Source: Lentiprolixibacter aurantiacus (GTDB taxonomy: Bacteria > Bacteroidota > Bacteroidia > Flavobacteriales > Flavobacteriaceae). Taken from it: a DNA stretch of 64,000 nt. The DNA lies in the NCBI RefSeq assembly GCF_026241225.1, contig NZ_JAPFQP010000001.1, positions 1,116,001-1,180,000 of the forward strand. Reading direction: 5' to 3'. Made by a program: the position numbers and the translations under genes. Shown here in pieces: positions 8,078 to 17,389 of this stretch (its first letter is position 1; the number at the start of each line of letters is the position of its first letter). The notes under the pieces were generated by a model. The model did no database searches, had not been told where the DNA came from, and saw only the letters and a program-made list of their open reading frames with translations.

Positions 8078-10117
8078 TTAGGATTGATGTTTATCCGGGA
8101 ATAGGTTTTGAAGGGATTCTTCTTCCACAAGATTAGGCAGGGTTACTACAAGGCCCGGACTGCGCTCCATTTCTCGCCGAATCGCAAAAAGAGCCTCATC
8201 ATTGCGGGCCCAGCTCCTTCGGGAGACGCCATTATTGACGTCGAAAAAAAGCATATTGCGCAGCTTGCTCAATGCCTGTTCTGAGCCGTCCAGCACAAGT
8301 CCAAAGCCACCGTTAATAACTTCTCCCCATCCAACGCCACCTCCATTATGAATGGAAACCCAGGTGGCACCCCTGAAGCTGTCTCCAATTACATTGTGAA
8401 TAGCCATATCTGCGGTAAACTTGCTCCCATCATAGATATTGCTCGTTTCCCGAAAGGGAGAGTCGGTTCCGCTAACATCGTGGTGGTCCCTGCCCAGAAC
8501 CACTGGAGCAGTGATTTTTCCTTCCGAAATAGCTTTGTTAAAGGCCTCTGCGATCTTTATACGTCCTTCGGCATCGGCATACAGAATCCTCGCCTGAGAG
8601 CCTACAACCAACTGGTTTTTTTCAGCTTCGGCAATCCATTTTATGTTGTCTGCCATTTGCTGTCCTATTTCTCCGGGAGCTTCTTCGTATAGCGAACTCA
8701 GTACGTTTTGGGCCAGCTGATCAGTTACGCTCAGGTCTTCCGGTTTACCAGAAGTGCAAACCCATCGGAACGGGCCAAAACCATAATCGAAGCACATGGG
8801 GCCCAGTATATCCTGAACATAAGATGAATAACGGAAATCGACACCATTTTCAGCGTAGACCTCGGCTCCTGCCCGGGAAGCCTCCAGCAGGAATGCATTG
8901 CCGTAATCGAAGAAATACATGCCCCGGGTAGTGTGCTTATTTATAGCCGCTACTTGCCTCCTGAGGGATTCCTGAACTTTTTTCCGGAACAATTCCGGAT
9001 CTGCCACCATCATGGCATTGGCCTCCTCATAGCTCAAACCAGCCGGGTAATACCCACCTGCCCAGGGGTTGTGCAACGAGGTCTGATCGGAACCCAGTTG
9101 GATAGGAATTTCTTCTTCCCAAAAGCGCTCCCAAACATCCACCACATTGCCAACATAGGCCAGGGACACGGTTTCCTCTTTTGCTATGGCATTTCGGGTT
9201 CGTTTGACCAGGACATCCAGGTCCTGTATAAGCTCATCTACCCAGCCCTGTTTATGTCTTTTTTCGGCAGCAGCCGCATTGACCTCCGCACAGATGGTGA
9301 TGCAGCCTACTATATTTCCTGCTTTGGGTTGGGCCCCGCTCATGCCCCCCAAACCTGAGGTGACAAATATTTTTCCCTCGGTTTTGCTCCCTTTTGCCAG
9401 GACCTTTCGGAATGCGTTCATTACGGTAATGGTTGTGCCGTGTACAATCCCCTGCGGGCCAATGTACATGTAGGACCCGGCCGTCATCTGGCCATACTGG
9501 GTAACGCCGAGTGCATTATAGCGCTCCCAGTCGTCTGGTTTGGAATAATTGGGGATCATCATACCATTGGTTACCACTACGCGGGGAGCATTTTTTCCTG
9601 AAGGAAACAGGCCCATAGGATGGCCCGAATAGATGTGAAGTGTTTGCTCATCAGTCATTCTGGCCAGATACTTCATGGTGAGCAGATACTGAGCCCAATT
9701 CTGGAAAACTGCCCCGTTGCCCCCATAAGTAATGAGTTCTTCCGGATGTTGTGCCACCGCAGGGTCCAGGTTGTTTTGAATCATAAGCATAATGGCGGCT
9801 GCCTCTTTGCACCTGGCCGGATATTCATTGATAGGACGAGCAAACATAGGGTAGGTAGGTTTGAAACGATACATGTATATTCGTCCGTACCGTTTTAGCT
9901 CTTCGGCAAATTCCTGCCCAAGTTCCCCGTGCCATTCTTTTGGAAAATAACGCAAGGCATTTCGAACGGCAAGTTTCTTTTCTGCAATGGTAAGCAGGTC
10001 TTTCCGGTTAGGGGCGTGACTCAGCTGATCATTTAAGCCCTTCCCGGGGGGGAGCTTATGTGGTATGCCCTGTAAGATGGCCGATTGAAACTCATTCAGC
10101 TCCGTTAATGTTGCCAT
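8078..10117 (-). CDS. hutU: Urocanate hydratase, long (vertebrate-type) form
   Basis: A 679-residue urocanase, which adds water to urocanate to give imidazolonepropionate using tightly bound NAD+ as electrophile. The motifs TYGGNGAVF, SGHPMGLFPS, TSGLGGMSGAQ and DHHDVSGTDSPFRETSN are all present. Typical bacterial HutU is about 555 residues; this one has the length and N-terminal block (KKLAVRNALRYFPKEWHGEL) of animal UROC1. The frame runs on to 10207, but the ATG at 10117 (MATLTELNEFQSAIL) is chosen because it follows the hutI stop by one base, as in a coupled operon. Confidence 0.93.
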   Translation of the reverse strand: MATLTELNEFQSAILQGIPHKLPPGKGLNDQLSHAPNRKDLLTIAEKKLAVRNALRYFPKEWHGELGQEFAEELKRYGRIYMYRFKPTYPMFARPINEYPARCKEAAAIMLMIQNNLDPAVAQHPEELITYGGNGAVFQNWAQYLLTMKYLARMTDEQTLHIYSGHPMGLFPSGKNAPRVVVTNGMMIPNYSKPDDWERYNALGVTQYGQMTAGSYMYIGPQGIVHGTTITVMNAFRKVLAKGSKTEGKIFVTSGLGGMSGAQPKAGNIVGCITICAEVNAAAAEKRHKQGWVDELIQDLDVLVKRTRNAIAKEETVSLAYVGNVVDVWERFWEEEIPIQLGSDQTSLHNPWAGGYYPAGLSYEEANAMMVADPELFRKKVQESLRRQVAAINKHTTRGMYFFDYGNAFLLEASRAGAEVYAENGVDFRYSSYVQDILGPMCFDYGFGPFRWVCTSGKPEDLSVTDQLAQNVLSSLYEEAPGEIGQQMADNIKWIAEAEKNQLVVGSQARILYADAEGRIKIAEAFNKAISEGKITAPVVLGRDHHDVSGTDSPFRETSNIYDGSKFTADMAIHNVIGDSFRGATWVSIHNGGGVGWGEVINGGFGLVLDGSEQALSKLRNMLFFDVNNGVSRRSWARNDEALFAIRREMERSPGLVVTLPNLVEEESLQNLFPDKHQS

Positions 10118-10118
10118 A

Positions 10119-11378
10119 TCATTTTTTGTTTTCAACCGGAAAAACTTCCTGGCCATTTTTCCACACCCTTTTCGGTTTAAGGCTGCCCTGATTATAAAGG
10201 ATTTCACTATAGTGCCCCGTATAAAAGATACTAAAATCCGCCAGATATCCCGGTTGCAATATACCCCTGTCTTTCAAGTCCAGGGCGGCGGCAGCCCTAT
10301 AGGTTATACCGGCCAGGACTTCGGCATTGCTCAATTTTTCAAAGGCGCCTAATATGCACGCCTGGGTGAGCAGATCTCCCATAGGGGCAGAACCGGGGTT
10401 ATGGTCGCTGGCAATGGCCACAGTTCCCCCTGCGTCCAGTATCTTCCTGGCCGGGGCAAATCCGCACCCCAGTCCCAGGGAAGCCCCTGGCAGGGCCATG
10501 GCGATAACCGAACTTTTGGATAGGAGATCAATTTCCCGGTCTGTGCTGGCTTCCAGGTGATCTGCGCTAAGGGCACCGAATTCGATGGCTACTTCGCTCC
10601 CCCCAGTGGAGAACTGATCGGCATGCAGGGTCAGTTGAAAGCCCATTTCTTTCGCCTTTTTCAAATACGGACGGATGGTATCCGGATCAAAGGCCCCTTC
10701 TTCTATAAATGCATCAACCCTGTTCGCAAGCCCTTCTTCCCGCACTTTCGGGAGGAGTTCAGAAGCGATGAGCTTCAGGTATTCCGTGGGACCGGCCTGG
10801 AAATCTCGAGGAGTGATATGGGCAGCCAGACAAGTTGGTATAAGATCTGCCTGGATCTGCTGGTTGGCCTGCCTGATAGCCCTTAGCATTTTTAGCTCCT
10901 CCAGAACGGTGAGGCCATAACCGCTTTTAACTTCTATGGTGGTGATGCCGTTTTGCAAATGTGCTAAAGCTCTTTGGATGACGCCTTTGGCCAGAGCAGA
11001 CAAATCGGCTTCTCGTGTTTTTTGTACGGTATCCCAGATGCCACCCCCTCTTTTTGCGATTTCCTGGTAGGTTGCCCCCGAATTCCGCAGGGCATAATCC
11101 CGCGCCCGGCTACCGGCAAAACAAATATGGGTGTGGGCATCTATCCAACCCGGAACCACTACGCTGGGTTCTTCCAGTTCAATATGATTAGCCTGAAGCT
11201 TCCCGGCTTTCTTCCTGATGTCCGAATAATCCCCAATTTCCATGACCTGCTTATCTCTGAGGAGCAATCCGCAGTTTTCTATAACTGGCAAATCGGCATC
11301 AGAAAGCGGCCCCCTCGAGGGTAATCCGCTCATGCTCAGCAATTGTGTAATGGGGCCAATAAAGGTGTATGCAGGCAT
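10119..11378 (-). CDS. hutI: Imidazolonepropionase
   Basis: A 419-residue amidohydrolase-superfamily enzyme that opens the imidazolone ring to formimidoylglutamate. Metal and substrate motifs: GWIDAHTHICFAGSR (HxH) near residue 80, LTLHADQFS near 250 and ASDHNPGSAP near 325. It lies between hutH (5-bp gap) and hutU (one-base gap), so the three genes should be co-translated. Confidence 0.95.
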   Translation of the reverse strand: MPAYTFIGPITQLLSMSGLPSRGPLSDADLPVIENCGLLLRDKQVMEIGDYSDIRKKAGKLQANHIELEEPSVVVPGWIDAHTHICFAGSRARDYALRNSGATYQEIAKRGGGIWDTVQKTREADLSALAKGVIQRALAHLQNGITTIEVKSGYGLTVLEELKMLRAIRQANQQIQADLIPTCLAAHITPRDFQAGPTEYLKLIASELLPKVREEGLANRVDAFIEEGAFDPDTIRPYLKKAKEMGFQLTLHADQFSTGGSEVAIEFGALSADHLEASTDREIDLLSKSSVIAMALPGASLGLGCGFAPARKILDAGGTVAIASDHNPGSAPMGDLLTQACILGAFEKLSNAEVLAGITYRAAAALDLKDRGILQPGYLADFSIFYTGHYSEILYNQGSLKPKRVWKNGQEVFPVENKK

Positions 11379-11383
11379 AGGCT

Positions 11384-12982
11384 TTAATAGTATTCGAATT
11401 CTTCTGTATAAGCGGTAGTAATGGAGAGTCCGGCCTTTTCACGAGCCTTTTCCACGATATCCACAATTACCTTGTTCTGTATCATCCGGATCCCCTTTTC
11501 AATATCTTCGCTAAAGACACGGTCCTTTTCAGCAAAATCCACGTGCTTCCTCACGGCCTTATGCACCTGCTCAAGTAGCTTTCCGGATTTGAGGGGTTTT
11601 CGGTATTCAAAAGCCTGTGCCGCTGTCAATAATTCTATAGCGAGGATCTTTTCAATATTTTCCAGTACCTGAAGGGCCTTCCTGCTGCTTATTGAGCCCA
11701 TGCTTACGTGGTCTTCCTGCCCCAGTGAGGTAGGGATACTGTCTGCGCTTGAGGGAAAGCATAGGGATTTATTTTCACTGGCCAGGGCGGCTGATGTATA
11801 CTGTAGGATCATATAACCCGAATTGATACCGGTATCCTTCATCAGGAGTTTGGGAACTCCAGGGTTTCCCTTTAAGGCAAGGTAGATCCGCCGGTCCGAA
11901 ATATTGCCAATTTCGGCTGAGGCTACACAAGCATAATCAAGGGCCATGGCAAGGGGTTGCCCGTGGAAATTGCCACCACTTATGGCCTGGCCATTCTCAA
12001 CCACTACAGGGTTGTCTGTTACGGAGTTGAGTTCAATTTCGACAAGGTCTTTAAGGTGCAGCCAGGCGTTGCGTGAAGCCCCGTGCACCTGTGGTATACA
12101 GCGCAGGGAATAGGGATCCTGTACACGGTCACAATCGATGTGATCTTCCAGGATTTCAGAACCCTTCAAAAGGGCATTGATCCTCCCGGCAACATGTTGT
12201 GAGCCTTTATAAGGTCTGAGCTCGTGTAATGCGGCGTCGAAGGGTTTCAGTGACCCCTGAAGGCCTTCGATCATCATAGCCCCGATAATATCGGCCTGGG
12301 TAAGGCAGCTGTGCATTTTGGACACTACAAGGACCGCGTGAGCCGATATAAACTGTGTGCCGTTGATCAACGCCAGTCCTTCTTTGGGCCCGAGCTCAAG
12401 AGGAGGAATGTTCATATCACCCAGCACATCCTCCGCAGGACAAATCGCATCCTGTTGGTAGATTTTACCCAATCCAATCAGAGGGAGGAAAAGGTGGGCC
12501 AGTGGTGCCAGGTCGCCAGATGCCCCTACTGATCCCTGGGAGGGTACCACTGGAATAACATCCTTTTCGATATGCCAGAGGATACGATCCAGAGTTTTTT
12601 CAGCTACTCCGGAGAAGCCCATGGCCAGTGCGTGCACCTTGAGAATTAGCATGAGCCGGGAAATTTCCTTATCAACCGGCGGACCTACCCCAACGCTGTG
12701 ACTTTTCAGTATGTTTTCCTGCAAAAGCCTGGTGTCACTGGCAGAAATTTTGGTGGTACACAAAGGGCCAAAACCTGTATTGATTCCATATACCGGTTCA
12801 CCCTGGGCAACGAGCAGTTGCACCCTTTCGTAACTTCTTCGAATACCCTCCCGGGCAGATTCGGATAATATCCCTGATGTTTTCCCCCGGGCCAGTGAAA
12901 GGGCTACTCCTGCGGTGAGTCGATCTTCCCCGTATCGGAAAACACCTTCAGATTGAGCCATATGTTTATTAATTGGTGACAT
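11384..12982 (-). CDS. hutH: Histidine ammonia-lyase
   Basis: First enzyme of histidine degradation, releasing ammonia from histidine to give urocanate. The Ala-Ser-Gly triplet that cyclises into the MIO electrophile is at residues 154-156 (GSVGASGDLAPLAHL), with YGINTGFG at 65-72 and DPYSLRCIPQVHG further on. The longest frame is 532 residues; a second ATG seven codons in (12961) is an equally good start, and a -7-like TACATTTA ends right at the first ATG, which favours the inner start. First gene of the four-gene hut operon. Confidence 0.94.
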   Translation of the reverse strand: MSPINKHMAQSEGVFRYGEDRLTAGVALSLARGKTSGILSESAREGIRRSYERVQLLVAQGEPVYGINTGFGPLCTTKISASDTRLLQENILKSHSVGVGPPVDKEISRLMLILKVHALAMGFSGVAEKTLDRILWHIEKDVIPVVPSQGSVGASGDLAPLAHLFLPLIGLGKIYQQDAICPAEDVLGDMNIPPLELGPKEGLALINGTQFISAHAVLVVSKMHSCLTQADIIGAMMIEGLQGSLKPFDAALHELRPYKGSQHVAGRINALLKGSEILEDHIDCDRVQDPYSLRCIPQVHGASRNAWLHLKDLVEIELNSVTDNPVVVENGQAISGGNFHGQPLAMALDYACVASAEIGNISDRRIYLALKGNPGVPKLLMKDTGINSGYMILQYTSAALASENKSLCFPSSADSIPTSLGQEDHVSMGSISSRKALQVLENIEKILAIELLTAAQAFEYRKPLKSGKLLEQVHKAVRKHVDFAEKDRVFSEDIEKGIRMIQNKVIVDIVEKAREKAGLSITTAYTEEFEYY

Positions 12983-13069
12983 AAATGTACCTATTATGTT
13001 TCAGATTATTTGTTCCGGAAGCTGCTAAAGTTTCGGTTTGGTCAGGACAGGATTTGTATGGGGTTGTCC

Positions 13070-13077
13070 TATATTTG
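13070..13077 (+). promoter_or_regulatory. Promoter -7 box (TATATTTG) of the nitroreductase gene
   Basis: TATATTTG matches TAnnTTTG exactly and ends 19 bp before the ATG at 13097. The upstream TTTG at 13053-13056 is closer (13 nt) than the usual 19, so the -33 element is uncertain. Confidence 0.4.
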
Positions 13078-13096
13078 AAAACAGAATATAGTTGGT

Positions 13097-13654
13097 ATGA
13101 TATTGGACTTAATCAAGAAAAGGCGCTCGGTGTTCCCCGTGCAATACAATGGGAAATCAATTTCCAGAGAAGCTATTGAAACCGTTCTGGAAGCGGCGAA
13201 CTGGGCACCTACACATAAGAAAACAGAACCCTGGCGGTTTAAAGTAGTACAGGGTGAGGCCCTGAAACGACTGGGAGATTTTATGGCTGGCATTTACGAG
13301 GAATCTGAGGAGCGACCCAAGCAGATGAAACTTAAAAAACTACGTGAAAACCCTCAGAAAGCCTCGGCTATTATAGTCATTTGCATGCAGCGAAACCAAA
13401 AGGACTTGTTGCCGGAGTGGGAAGAAGTAGCCGCCACCGCCATGGCTGTCCAGAATATGTGGCTGTGCTGCACCGAATTAGGGATTGGAAGCTACTGGAG
13501 CTCCCCAGGTGTAATTTCCCAGATGCATCGGTTTTTTGAAATGGAAGAAGGGGAACGGTGCCTTGGATTATTCTATATGGGCTATACGGATATGGAAATG
13601 GCTGAAGGGATGCGGCAACCTGTTGAAGACAAGGTGGTCTGGGTAAATGAATAA
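13097..13654 (+). CDS. Nitroreductase-family flavoprotein
   Basis: A 185-residue FMN-binding nitroreductase of the short, YdjA-like subgroup. The FMN-binding start LIKKRRSVFPVQYNGKSI, the WAPTHKKTEPWRF segment and the late GLFYMGYTD are the usual signatures. These enzymes reduce nitro compounds or quinones with NAD(P)H; the natural substrate is unknown. It is divergent from the hut operon. Confidence 0.88.
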   Translation: MILDLIKKRRSVFPVQYNGKSISREAIETVLEAANWAPTHKKTEPWRFKVVQGEALKRLGDFMAGIYEESEERPKQMKLKKLRENPQKASAIIVICMQRNQKDLLPEWEEVAATAMAVQNMWLCCTELGIGSYWSSPGVISQMHRFFEMEEGERCLGLFYMGYTDMEMAEGMRQPVEDKVVWVNE

Positions 13655-13657
13655 GGC

Positions 13658-14173
13658 CTATTCGAAAAATGGGAACAATATGTAGCGGTATTCCCATGCC
13701 GTGGAGATGAAAAGTCCGAAGTAGATTACCGCAACAACAAATTTCAGGAAGGTTCCGGTCAGGAACCCTATGAAAGATCCAAATGCCGCTTTCATTGCAG
13801 TTTTCTTGTCAGCTTTATTGATCAACTCTCCTGCCAGAGCACCTAAAAATGGCCAGATGATTATGCCAAAGATACCGAGGACAGGGAAGAGGATGGCTAT
13901 CAGCAGTCCAATGGTGGTCCCTATCATTCCGGCACGACTGCCACCAAACCTGCGTGTACCTACGGCAGGGATAACATAATCCATGGCGAACACAATAAGG
14001 GCTATGAGAAGGGTTATTCCCAAAAACCACCAGTCATTGGGTACGGCCGAAGTTAAATACAGGGCTAGTAATCCCAGCCAGCTGAATGGTGGGCCCGGAA
14101 GAACGGGCAGGAAGCTTCCGAAAATACCGGTAAGCATAAGGATAAAACCAATAACCAACAAAAAAATATCCAC
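13658..14173 (-). CDS. DUF456 membrane protein
   Basis: A 171-residue, very hydrophobic protein with several membrane segments and glycine-rich turns (GIFGSFLPVLPGPPFSW at the start, RFGGSRAGMIGTTIG in the middle, FGSFIGFLTGTFLKF late). This pattern is that of DUF456. Function unknown. It ends 3 bp from the convergent nitroreductase gene. Confidence 0.82.
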   Translation of the reverse strand: MDIFLLVIGFILMLTGIFGSFLPVLPGPPFSWLGLLALYLTSAVPNDWWFLGITLLIALIVFAMDYVIPAVGTRRFGGSRAGMIGTTIGLLIAILFPVLGIFGIIIWPFLGALAGELINKADKKTAMKAAFGSFIGFLTGTFLKFVVAVIYFGLFISTAWEYRYILFPFFE

Positions 14174-14300
14174 GCTGCTAATTTTCTGTTTGACGAAGAT
14201 AATGACGTTTTGTTACACCTTTATGGAGTACGGTAAGAAAGAGAAATGCAGAGTGAAATCGTCAAAAATATTGTAATTTCCGTGATTGAATATGTAAGGT

Positions 14301-14786
14301 ATGCGCGCCCCGGCTTGTTTGATTTGCCTGTTTTTGATGACCTCTTGTGATTGGTTTGCCCCTGCCGATGTCAAAACAAGGAAATGGGTGGAGCTGGAGA
14401 TGCAAAGCATCAATTGGGAGGAGTTAGACCAGTACCCCCTGTTTGAAAATTGTGATGAAATGGCTGGCAAGCAGCAGCAAAGATTGTGTTTTGAAAAGAC
14501 TTTGCTGGATCAGTTCAGGCGGACTTTGAGTGGATTTGAGTTTGTGCTGGATACCACGGTTCGGGATACACTATATCTGGATTTTCTGGTTACGCATGAA
14601 GGCGAGTTGCAGGTGCTCGATATAGAACATCATGAAAAAGTAGCCGATCAGATCCCGGAGTTCGAGGGGGTAATTGTGCAGAGCCTGAAAGCTCTGCCCA
14701 GTCCGCAACCGGCATTGAAACGAGGCATACCTGTCAGTGCCAAATTCAGGATTCCTATGATCATAGAAACCGAGGAGAACGAATGA
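14301..14786 (+). CDS. Hypothetical lipoprotein preceding ruvC
   Basis: A 161-residue protein with a short signal peptide and lipobox LMTSC placing the lipidated cysteine at residue 16. The mature part has two cysteines (ENCDEM, RLCFEK) that could form a disulphide and a C-terminal region (DTLYLDFLVTHEGELQVLDIE ... KRGIPVSAKFRIPM) reminiscent of the TonB C-terminal fold. Its TGA overlaps the ATG of ruvC (ATGA), so the two are translationally coupled, although the products are in different compartments. No function is known to me. Confidence 0.7.
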   Translation: MRAPACLICLFLMTSCDWFAPADVKTRKWVELEMQSINWEELDQYPLFENCDEMAGKQQQRLCFEKTLLDQFRRTLSGFEFVLDTTVRDTLYLDFLVTHEGELQVLDIEHHEKVADQIPEFEGVIVQSLKALPSPQPALKRGIPVSAKFRIPMIIETEENE

Positions 14787-15334
14787 ATACGGAAAAAATA
14801 ATTTTGGGAATAGACCCGGGGACTACAGTTATGGGTTTTGGCATTATCAGGGTGGTTGGCAAATCCATGGAGTTTGTGCAGATGAATGAGCTTATCCTCA
14901 AAAAGTATTCGGACCCCTATACCAAACTCAAGGTGATATTTGAAAGGACGATTGAGCTGATAGACACCTACCATCCGGATGAGATTGCCATAGAAGCTCC
15001 ATTCTTTGGCAAGAATGTGCAGTCCATGCTCAAACTGGGCAGGGCACAGGGTGTCGCCATGGCGGCAGGGTTGTCGAGACAGGTACCCATCACGGAGTAT
15101 CTTCCCAAAAAGATCAAAATGGCCATCACCGGCAACGGGAATGCCAGCAAGGAACAGGTTGCTAAGATGTTGCAGAGTACCCTGAAACTGAAGTCGCTCC
15201 CAAAGAACCTGGACAGCACAGATGGACTAGCCGCGGCGGTATGCCACTTCTACAACGCCGGAAAACCCCAGGTGGGGAAGTCATACACGGGATGGGCAGC
15301 ATTTGTAAAACAGAATGACGACAGGATTGGCTAG
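14783..15334 (+). CDS. ruvC: Holliday-junction endonuclease RuvC
   Basis: A 183-residue RNase H-fold nuclease that resolves Holliday junctions together with RuvAB. The first acidic residue is in LGIDPGTTVMGFGI, the second in IAIEAPFFGKN and the C-terminal pair in LDSTDGLAAAVCH, so the active site is complete. ATGA overlap with the upstream lipoprotein gene. Confidence 0.94.
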   Translation: MNTEKIILGIDPGTTVMGFGIIRVVGKSMEFVQMNELILKKYSDPYTKLKVIFERTIELIDTYHPDEIAIEAPFFGKNVQSMLKLGRAQGVAMAAGLSRQVPITEYLPKKIKMAITGNGNASKEQVAKMLQSTLKLKSLPKNLDSTDGLAAAVCHFYNAGKPQVGKSYTGWAAFVKQNDDRIG

Positions 15335-15400
15335 GTCAAAGAGGATAAATACGAATATGACCTTAATACCGACTTTGAAGCCTAACTTACAGCAATAGAA

Positions 15401-16528
15401 ATGTCCGGTATATACATACATATCCCTTTTTGCAAACAGGCCTGCCACTATTGCGATTTTCACTATTCCACTCAGTTAAAAAAGAAAAAGCCACTGCTTA
15501 ATGCCCTGCAAAGGGAATTGGAGATGCGTAAAGGAGAACTGCCTGAACAATTGGTTGAGACCCTGTATTTCGGTGGAGGCACCCCCTCTTTAATGGAAGC
15601 CGAAGAGATTGCTGAACTTATTTCCAGGGCTAAAAGCATATATACTTTCCCAGAAGATCCGGAGATCACCCTGGAAGTCAACCCGGACGATGTTAGCCAG
15701 GACAAGGCCAGGCTTTGGAGGCAAATTGGTATAAATCGGCTAAGTATGGGGATACAATCGTTCTTTGAGGAGGATCTGAAGTTTATGAATCGCGCGCATA
15801 ATGCTACAGAAGCCCGGGAAGCTTTGGAATGGGCAGGGGAATATTTTGACAATATATCCCTGGACCTGATTTACGGGTATCCTTTACTAACAGAGGAGAA
15901 ATGGATGAAAAACCTGGAGACCGCACTATCTTATGAAATACCGCATATTTCGGCCTATGCACTTACGGTAGAGCCCCGAACCGCATTGCAATCGTTCATA
16001 GAAAAAGGAAAAGTTCCCCCTTTGGATGAAGCCCAGGCGGAGGCCCATTTCCGAATCCTTGTCAATACCCTTGAAAATGAAGGTTATGTACATTATGAGA
16101 TCTCAAACTTTGGCAAACCCGATTATTTTTCGCAAAACAACACAGCATACTGGATCGGGAAACCCTATCTGGGAATTGGCCCTTCGGCCCACTCATTTTA
16201 TGGGCGCAGGCGTGGATGGAATATCTCCAACAATAGCAAGTACATAAAATCCATTGAAGAGGGAAAAGCCCCTGTTGAATATGAAGAGCTAAGCGATCAG
16301 GATCGCTATAATGAATACATCATGACGGGTCTCAGAACAATCTGGGGCGTTTCCCCAGATGAGATTGAAAAGCGTTTTGGAGCATCTTACCGGCAGTATT
16401 TCCTGAACAGAGTGGCCGCGCATCTTAATAGTGGAGACTTAATTCTAAAAGGAGATGCAATAGTAGCCAGCCCATCCGGTAAATTCCTGATAGATGGCCT
16501 GGCCTCAGACCTCTTTCGAGTCGGGTAA
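15401..16528 (+). CDS. hemW: HemW-type radical SAM protein
   Basis: A 375-residue radical SAM protein related to coproporphyrinogen III oxidase HemN; HemW is regarded as a haem chaperone rather than an oxidase. The 4Fe-4S motif CKQACHYCDF (CX3CX2C) starts at residue 10 and is followed by FGGGTPS. The HemW signature HNxxYW reads NNTAYW here (near residue 247), with IGPSAHSF after it. It lacks the extra cysteine-rich insert of true HemN. Usually annotated as coproporphyrinogen oxidase-like. Confidence 0.9.
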   Translation: MSGIYIHIPFCKQACHYCDFHYSTQLKKKKPLLNALQRELEMRKGELPEQLVETLYFGGGTPSLMEAEEIAELISRAKSIYTFPEDPEITLEVNPDDVSQDKARLWRQIGINRLSMGIQSFFEEDLKFMNRAHNATEAREALEWAGEYFDNISLDLIYGYPLLTEEKWMKNLETALSYEIPHISAYALTVEPRTALQSFIEKGKVPPLDEAQAEAHFRILVNTLENEGYVHYEISNFGKPDYFSQNNTAYWIGKPYLGIGPSAHSFYGRRRGWNISNNSKYIKSIEEGKAPVEYEELSDQDRYNEYIMTGLRTIWGVSPDEIEKRFGASYRQYFLNRVAAHLNSGDLILKGDAIVASPSGKFLIDGLASDLFRVG

Positions 16529-16604
16529 ATTAACAGGGTGAAGTTGAATAAATACACTGGACAGGTTGCCTTAAACTTTGTAACTTCACAGTAAATTGCA
16601 TTGC

Positions 16605-17354
16605 ATGATTGCCAGTATTCAATTACGAAGTAAAACCATCAAGGTAGACCTCAGCAAACCCCTGGATATTTCTATTCCTATCCGGGATGGTAATGAGAAT
16701 GTAAATGCCTGGTATGTGGATCCACCCAAAATGCAACCCTATACCGATGGGGAATTTACCGGCAGTGTTCTTGAAGGTTCTGCAGTCAATTTTTACAAGT
16801 TCGAGTATATCCCGCATTCCCATGGCACACATACCGAATGCGTAGGACATATTACCGAAAAAGTACATTCTGTGAATTCCCATTTGAAGCAGTATTTTAA
16901 TCTGGCAGAGCTCATTACGGTTGCTCCCGAAAAACTGGGAGACGATTTTGTTATTTCCGCTAAACAGATCAGATATGCCCTCAGAAACAAAAAGAGAGAG
17001 GCGCTGATTATTCGTACCCTGCCCAACATGCTGCAAAAGCGAACCCAGCAATATTCCAATACCAATCCCCCGTATTTACTCGAAGATGCTGCACATTACC
17101 TGGCGAGCAAAGGGATAAAACACCTGTTGATAGACCTGCCTTCTATAGACAGGGAGCAGGACCAGGGGGCCTTGCTGGCGCACCGGGCGTTCTGGAAATT
17201 GGAAGGGAAAGTTCGGTATGATGCTACAATTACGGAGTTTATCTATGTAGACAACTCCATAGAAGACGGGACATATTTACTCGATCTCCAGGTAGCCCCT
17301 TTTGAAAACGATGCCAGTCCTTCCCGGCCGGTTTTATATCAACCTATTCAATAG
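16605..17354 (+). CDS. Cyclase-family protein (kynurenine formamidase-like fold)
   Basis: A 249-residue member of the cyclase family (PF04199), which includes bacterial kynurenine formamidase. The metal motif appears as HSHGTHTECVGHI, close to the family HxGTHxDxPxHF, with later DLPSIDREQDQGALLAHRAFW. Start chosen at the ATG 16605; an in-frame TTG at 16596 is less likely. No other tryptophan-degradation gene is near, so the substrate is open. Confidence 0.8.
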   Translation: MIASIQLRSKTIKVDLSKPLDISIPIRDGNENVNAWYVDPPKMQPYTDGEFTGSVLEGSAVNFYKFEYIPHSHGTHTECVGHITEKVHSVNSHLKQYFNLAELITVAPEKLGDDFVISAKQIRYALRNKKREALIIRTLPNMLQKRTQQYSNTNPPYLLEDAAHYLASKGIKHLLIDLPSIDREQDQGALLAHRAFWKLEGKVRYDATITEFIYVDNSIEDGTYLLDLQVAPFENDASPSRPVLYQPIQ

Positions 17355-17389
17355 CCGGGCTTCCTCAGCATTCTTATTATCTTTAGCCC

